NCBI GenBank assembly: GCA_030146905.1
Contig: JASLAV010000624.1
Location: 1-16,223 of the forward strand
From: Lentzea sp.
GTDB lineage: Bacteria > Actinomycetota > Actinomycetes > Mycobacteriales > Pseudonocardiaceae
Reading direction: 5' to 3'
Length of the DNA: 16,223 bases
Every line of letters begins with the position of its first letter. The first letter of the stretch is position 1. The notes under the pieces are model-generated. The model was not told the DNA's origin. It was given only the letters and a program-made list of their open reading frames with translations, and did not search any database. This document shows, in pieces, positions 13,024-16,223 of this stretch. A program made the translations under genes and the position numbers.

Positions 13024-13614
13024 TCACGCCGGCCAGTTGAGCAGGGCCGTGTCCGCGATCTCCTGCAGCTCCGCACCGCCCACGCCGCTGGCGGCCTGCA
13101 CCGAGATGCCGAACGCGACCGTCATGACGTACAGCGCGAGCTTGCCCGCGTCGGTCCCCGGCGGCAGGTCGCCCTCGTCGACGGCGCGCTGGAACCGCGT
13201 CTCGAGGAGGCGGCGGCCGTTGTTGCGCCAGTCGGCCAGGATCTCGCGCGCGGGCTCGCCGCTTCCCCCGGCCGCCAGTGACCCCTGCACGCCCAGGCAT
13301 CCCGCCGGGCAGTCCGGGCGGGTCGTGGTCCGCACCGCGCCGGTGAGGAACGCCCTCGCCGCGGCGAGGGCGGTCGGCTCCTCCACTGCGCGCAGCGCAT
13401 AGGAGGCCGGACCCTCGTCGTAGCGCGCCAGGGCTTTGCGGAAGAGCTGCTCCTTGTTGCCGAACGCCGCGTACATGCTCGTCTTGGTGATGCCCATGGC
13501 GGCGGTGAGGTCGGCGAGGCTCGCGCCCTCGTAGCCCTGCCTCCAGAAAACCAGCATGGCCGCCTGCAACGCCTCGTCCGCGTCGAAGCCCCTGGGTCTG
13601 CCGATTGCCGTCAC
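13024..13614 (-). CDS. TetR-family regulator, ComR/AcrR-like
   Basis: The 196-residue protein begins MTAIGRPRGFDADEALQAAM, the G-R-P-R-x-F-D opening of a well-known TetR branch. The helix-turn-helix follows (GASLADLTAAMGITKTSMYA, then AAFGNKEQLFRKAL). The effector domain contains CPAGCLGVQGSLA, equivalent to the G-C-L-x-x-x-x-A segment of this branch, with two nearby cysteines. The start is the GTG at 13614. TAGACT (complement of 13621-13626) lies seven bases upstream as a -10 box, so the message may be leaderless. It is divergent from the SDR gene at 13704, and the gap holds two copies of a palindromic operator, so it very likely represses that gene and itself. The ligand is unknown. Confidence 0.93.
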   Translation of the reverse strand: MTAIGRPRGFDADEALQAAMLVFWRQGYEGASLADLTAAMGITKTSMYAAFGNKEQLFRKALARYDEGPASYALRAVEEPTALAAARAFLTGAVRTTTRPDCPAGCLGVQGSLAAGGSGEPAREILADWRNNGRRLLETRFQRAVDEGDLPPGTDAGKLALYVMTVAFGISVQAASGVGGAELQEIADTALLNWPA

Positions 13615-13630
13615 GTCCTCAGTCTACCCC

Positions 13631-13684
13631 TTCGGTACCGATTGGTTTGGAAGTGCTACGGTGGTTTTCGGTACCGATCGGTAC
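13631..13684. promoter_or_regulatory. Two-site TetR operator between regulator and SDR genes
   Basis: TTCGGTACCGAT occurs exactly twice, at 13631-13642 and 13667-13678, 36 bp apart. The second copy extends to a perfect 14-bp palindrome, GTACCGATCGGTAC, at 13671-13684. The first is an imperfect version, GTACCGATTGGTTT, at 13635-13648. Between them the two sites cover the -10 region of the regulator and the leader of the SDR gene. Confidence 0.75.
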
Positions 13685-13703
13685 GGAACACGTGGAGGAA
13701 GCA

Positions 13704-14432
13704 ATGGCACAGTTCGAGGGCAAGACGGTGGTCGTGACCGGCGGGAGCAGCGGTATCGGCCTGGCCGCCGCCCGGCGTTTCGCCGACGAGGGTGCGCACG
13801 TGTTCATCACCGGCAGGCGCCAGGGTGAACTCGACGCGGCGGTGGAGCTCATCGGCGACGCCACCGCCGTGCGAGGTGACGTGGCCGATCCGGCGGACCT
13901 GGACCGGCTCTACGACGCGGTCCGCGCCAGGGGCAGGGGAGTGGACGCGCTCTTCGCGAACGCCGGGATCGGCGGGTTCGCGTCGCTGGAGGAGACGACC
14001 GAGGAGCACTTCGACCACCTCTTCGGCATCAACGTGCGCGGCACCCTGTTCAGCGTGCAGAAGGCGCTGCCCCTGCTCAACGACGGCGCCGCGGTGATCG
14101 TGAACTGCTCGGTCCGCGCCGACGACGGCGTCGCGGCGTTCGGCACGTACGCGGCGACCAAGGCCGCGCTGCGCTCCTACGTCCGCACCTGGGCCAACGA
14201 GCTCAAGGACAGGGGCGTCCGCGTCAACGCCATCTCGCCCGGCACGATCGACACCCCCGCGCTGGCCGGCCTGTCGGAGGAGGCGAGGGCGGGTTTCGCG
14301 GCGAACGTGCCGATCGGCCGGATGGGGTCGGCGGAGGAGGTCGCCGACGCGGTGGCGTTCCTCGCCTCCGGTCAGAGCAGCTTCATCGTCGGCGCCAACA
14401 TCTACGTCGACGGCGGCGAGAACCAGCTCTGA
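13704..14432 (+). CDS. SDR-family oxidoreductase
   Basis: The 242-residue classical short-chain dehydrogenase/reductase has all catalytic features: the cofactor loop TGGSSGIG (12-19), the acidic/ribose region, N86-A-G (86-88), structural N110, catalytic S136, Y149 and K153 (Y-A-A-T-K), and PGTIDTP (179-185). R38-R39 after the second strand (FITGRRQ) favours NADPH. The ATG at 13704 has GGAGGA six bases upstream and is preferred over an in-frame upstream ATG at 13605 that overlaps the regulator. It is divergent from the ComR-like TetR gene. This regulator-SDR arrangement is common in actinobacteria, with the SDR probably reducing an aldehyde or ketone inducer; the substrate is unknown. It ends 3 bp before the stop of the convergent lyase gene. 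Confidence 0.95.
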   Translation: MAQFEGKTVVVTGGSSGIGLAAARRFADEGAHVFITGRRQGELDAAVELIGDATAVRGDVADPADLDRLYDAVRARGRGVDALFANAGIGGFASLEETTEEHFDHLFGINVRGTLFSVQKALPLLNDGAAVIVNCSVRADDGVAAFGTYAATKAALRSYVRTWANELKDRGVRVNAISPGTIDTPALAGLSEEARAGFAANVPIGRMGSAEEVADAVAFLASGQSSFIVGANIYVDGGENQL

Positions 14433-14435
14433 CGC

Positions 14436-15503
14436 TCACCGCGCCGCGAGCTCCTCGCGGATCACGGCGACGAACCCGTCCACATCGGACTCGGTGGTGT
14501 CCCACGAGGTCATCCACCTGACCTCGCCCCTCGCGGAGTCCCAGTCGTAGAAGCGGACCTGCTTGCGGATGCGTTCCACGGCGTCCGGCGGCACCGTCGC
14601 GAAGACCGCGTTCGCGGCGGTGTCCTGGGTGAACGCGAGACCGGGCAGCGACCCGTCGGCGATCCCGGCCTCCAGCGCGGCGCGCAGCCTGGCGGCCATC
14701 GCGTTCGCGTGGGCGGCGGTGCGCACGCCCAGGTCGTCGTCGAACAGCGACAGCAGCTGCGCGGAGGCGAACCGCATCTTGCTCGCGAGCTGCATGGTGG
14801 CCTTGCGCAGGTACCGCAACCCGGTGGCGCGGCCGGGGTCGAGCACGACGACGGCCTCCGCGCCGAGCAGCCCGATCTTGGTGCCGCCGAGGCTGAGGAC
14901 GTCCACGCCCGCGTCGGTGGTGAACTCGCGGAACGGCACACCGAGCGCGGCGGCCGCGTTCCACAGCCGGGAGCCGTCGACGTGCAGGGCCATGCCGCGC
15001 TCGTGGGCGAACTCGGCGAGCGCGCGGATCTCGTCCGGCGTGTAGAGCGTGCCCATCTCGGTGGTCTGCGAGATCGTCACGGCCAGCGGCTGGGCGCGGT
15101 GCTCGTTGCCCCAGCCCCACGCCTCGCGTGCGACCAGGTCCGGGGTCAGCTTGCCGTCGGGGCTCGGGACCGGCAGCAGCTTCAGGCCGGTCATCCGCTC
15201 GGGCGCGCCACCCTCGTCGACGTGGACGTGCGCGGTCGACGCCGCCACGACGGCGCCCCAGCGCGGCAGCACGCTGGTCAGCGACAGCACGTTCGCCCCC
15301 GTGCCGTTGAAGACGGGGAACACCTCCGCGCGCTCGCCGAAGCGCTCGCGCACGACCTCCTGCAGGCGGGCGGTGTACACGTCGTCGCCGTAGGAGACCT
15401 GGTGGCCGCCGTTCGCGGCGGCGATCGCCGCCATCGCTTCCGGCAGCACACCGGCGTAGTTGTCGCTCGCGAAGGCCCGCCAGCCCGTGTCGTGGATCGT
15501 CAT
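14436..15503 (-). CDS. PLP-dependent threonine aldolase / beta-eliminating lyase family protein
   Basis: The 355-residue fold-type I PLP enzyme opens with ASDNYAGVLPEAMAAI, the S-D-x-x-x-G/x-x-P-E-x-M motif of low-specificity threonine aldolases. PVFNGTGANVLSL binds the cofactor phosphate, LHVDGSRLWNAAAAL carries the aspartate (D176) that pairs with the pyridine nitrogen, and SLGGTKIGLLGAEAV carries the Schiff-base lysine (K209). The likely reaction is cleavage of L-threonine or L-allo-threonine to glycine and acetaldehyde, although related beta-hydroxy amino acids are possible. The ATG at 15503 is favoured because GATACT (complement of 15511-15516) lies seven bases upstream as a -10 box, giving a leaderless start; a GTG at 15509 is in frame. 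It is convergent with the SDR gene and divergent from the small membrane protein. Confidence 0.92.
   Translation of the reverse strand: MTIHDTGWRAFASDNYAGVLPEAMAAIAAANGGHQVSYGDDVYTARLQEVVRERFGERAEVFPVFNGTGANVLSLTSVLPRWGAVVAASTAHVHVDEGGAPERMTGLKLLPVPSPDGKLTPDLVAREAWGWGNEHRAQPLAVTISQTTEMGTLYTPDEIRALAEFAHERGMALHVDGSRLWNAAAALGVPFREFTTDAGVDVLSLGGTKIGLLGAEAVVVLDPGRATGLRYLRKATMQLASKMRFASAQLLSLFDDDLGVRTAAHANAMAARLRAALEAGIADGSLPGLAFTQDTAANAVFATVPPDAVERIRKQVRFYDWDSARGEVRWMTSWDTTESDVDGFVAVIREELAAR
14444..14460. terminator. Possible terminator hairpin at the SDR/lyase convergence
   Basis: CCGCGAG (14444-14450), a three-base loop and CTCGCGG (14454-14460) form a perfect 7-bp stem inside the last codons of the lyase gene, 12 bp after the SDR stop. 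There is no T-run on either side, so any termination would be of the intrinsic I-shaped type or factor-assisted. It could also simply reflect codon use. Confidence 0.3.
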
Positions 15504-15510
15504 GACCACC

Positions 15511-15544
15511 AGTATCGCCCGTTCGGGGCAGTGATCATTCCCCG
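15511..15544. promoter_or_regulatory. Divergent promoter region with CGGGG/CCCCG dyad
   Basis: GATACT (complement of 15511-15516) fits a -10 box for the lyase. CGGGG (15524-15528) and CCCCG (15540-15544) form an inverted repeat around a TGATCA palindrome (15532-15537), a plausible regulator site serving both divergent genes. No good -35 box is visible. Confidence 0.35.
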
Positions 15545-15558
15545 CGTGCAGTAACGAT

Positions 15559-15984
15559 GTGAGTGACCGTCACGACCCGTCGGGTATGGGGCGACTGGCC
15601 GTTCAGGCCGTGCACGAGGCGCGGATCAGGGTTCGTTGTCTGGCGGTCCTGTTCCTGACGATGGCCGTCGTGCACAGCGCGCTCGCCGCCGCCGAGCGGG
15701 TCGCGTGGCCGGTCGTCGTGGCCATGGCCTGCTTCGGAGGCGCCTTGGTGCTGGAGCGGCTCGTCATGGCCTGGGGAGCGCGGCGGCGTGACGCCGCCCG
15801 GCGCATCGTGCGGGAAGGTCTGGCGGAGGTTCCGGAGGTCAGTCGTCGTCCCGGTCGCCGCCACCCCGGTGCGCCCCCTTGCCCGGCTCCGGTGCCTTCT
15901 TCTGCTCCGGCGGCTTTCCGAGGTCCTTCTGCTTCTCGCCTTCGGGCTTCTCGATCTTCGGTTTGTCGTCGGCCTTCTCCGTGA
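15559..15984 (+). CDS. Small two-helix membrane protein, unknown function
   Basis: The family is not recognised. The GTG at 15559 starts a protein with a short polar N-terminus, an amphipathic stretch (VQAVHEARIRVR), and two hydrophobic segments at about residues 28-45 (LAVLFLTMAVVHSALAA) and 49-69 (AWPVVVAMACFGGALVLERL). A basic region follows (WGARRRDAARRIVREGL). Codon use is normal to about residue 94. From 15841 the sequence becomes Arg/Pro/Ser-rich and lies antisense to the gene on the other strand; it looks like readthrough of an opposing coding region up to the stop at 15984. The real ancestral protein was probably about 95 residues. No ribosome binding site is evident. It is divergent from the lyase gene. 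Confidence 0.6.
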   Translation: MSDRHDPSGMGRLAVQAVHEARIRVRCLAVLFLTMAVVHSALAAAERVAWPVVVAMACFGGALVLERLVMAWGARRRDAARRIVREGLAEVPEVSRRPGRRHPGAPPCPAPVPSSAPAAFRGPSASRLRASRSSVCRRPSP

Positions 15985-16223
15985 CCTGGGCGGGCACGGC
16001 GACGACCGGTGCCTGCGTCTGGGTCTGGTTCTGCGGTGAGTTCACCGGCGACGCCGGCGCCTCGGTCGTGACGGGCGCGTTGGCGGCCGGCGGGGTGGAC
16101 TCGGCGGGAGGCGGCGGGGGGATGACCACGGCGGCGATGCCCACCGCGGCGAACAGGGCGACCGCGACCGGGCCGACGAGCGCGTGCCGCTTGCGCAGGA
16201 CCGCGCCGACCCGCGTGGGCGGC
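15839..16223 (-). CDS. Single-pass membrane protein with Pro/Glu/Lys-rich outer tail (partial)
   Basis: The frame is open from the right edge of the window to a TGA at 15839, giving 127 visible residues; the start lies outside. A basic cytoplasmic stretch (TRVGAVLRKRHA) leads into one hydrophobic helix (LVGPVAVALFAAVGIAAVVI). A low-complexity tail follows: PPPPPAE, Thr/Ala/Pro- and Gln/Thr-rich stretches, then a charged part with EKADDKPKIEKPEGEKQKDL and an Asp-rich end (GGGDRDDD). Basic residues before the helix suggest the tail is outside the cell, spanning or contacting the wall. Lys and Glu codons are nearly all AAG/GAG, supporting real translation. The missing N-terminal part could hold a regulatory domain, as in anti-sigma factors or kinases, but nothing visible decides this. 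Its last 146 bp overlap the convergent gene. Confidence 0.7.
   Translation of the reverse strand, partial: PPTRVGAVLRKRHALVGPVAVALFAAVGIAAVVIPPPPPAESTPPAANAPVTTEAPASPVNSPQNQTQTQAPVVAVPAQVTEKADDKPKIEKPEGEKQKDLGKPPEQKKAPEPGKGAHRGGGDRDDD

Noticed and set aside
14709..15554. Plus-strand frame of 281 codons opposite the lyase
   Set aside because: It is antisense to PLP-enzyme motifs and low in complexity.
1..16223. tRNA, rRNA, insertion sequence, transposase or phage integrase genes
   Set aside because: No cloverleaf or rRNA-like stretch, no transposase or integrase motifs and no terminal inverted repeats were seen on reading both strands.

Overview
The window comes from a high-GC actinomycete. 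Codons show a strong G/C preference at the third position, GTG and TTG starts are common, several promoters sit so close to the start codon that leaderless transcripts are likely, and TetR, GntR and HxlR regulators are dense. The gene families fit a Pseudonocardiales-type soil genome (Lentzea/Saccharothrix/Actinosynnema style). That placement is an inference from gene content, not a measurement.

Layout. 1-141: 3' end of a probable TetR-family regulator. 220-1772: an unrecognised two-gene locus, a small soluble coiled-coil protein overlapping a four-helix membrane protein whose coiled-coil tail is reached only across two apparent frame breaks. 1823-4526: a TetR regulator divergent from a 673-residue fusion flavoprotein (FMN split barrel, ferredoxin-NAD reductase, 2Fe-2S ferredoxin), with a compact operator/promoter between them. 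4608-5197: remnants of a PAS/GAF sensor and of a second protein. 5198-5695: about 500 bp without genes, filled by degenerate repeats.

5696-9625: a catabolic-looking module on the minus strand (SLC45-like MFS transporter, AtuA-family protein, DUF4387 protein), with a divergent FCD-type GntR regulator whose probable operator lies inside the transporter promoter. 9614-10225: a Tat-exported protein of unknown function, tail to tail with the regulator gene.

10408-12061: a minus-strand operon of NAD(P)H:FMN reductase, TetR regulator and SRPBCC protein, preceded by two tandem operator-like repeats. 12167-13013: a DoxX-like membrane protein divergent from an HxlR regulator. 13024-14432: a ComR/AcrR-like TetR regulator divergent from an SDR oxidoreductase, with a perfect 14-bp palindrome between them. 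14436-15503: a PLP-dependent threonine aldolase/beta-eliminating lyase. 15559-16223: a small two-helix membrane protein convergent with, and overlapping, the 3' end of a single-pass protein that leaves the window.

Overall the window is a row of small, self-regulated modules, each pairing one transcription factor with a redox enzyme, membrane protein or transporter, as in accessory chromosome regions for xenobiotic, electrophile or carbon-source response. The least explained parts are the coiled-coil/membrane locus at 220-1772, the AtuA-DUF4387 module of unknown substrate, and the decayed sensor plus repeat region at 4.6-5.7 kb.
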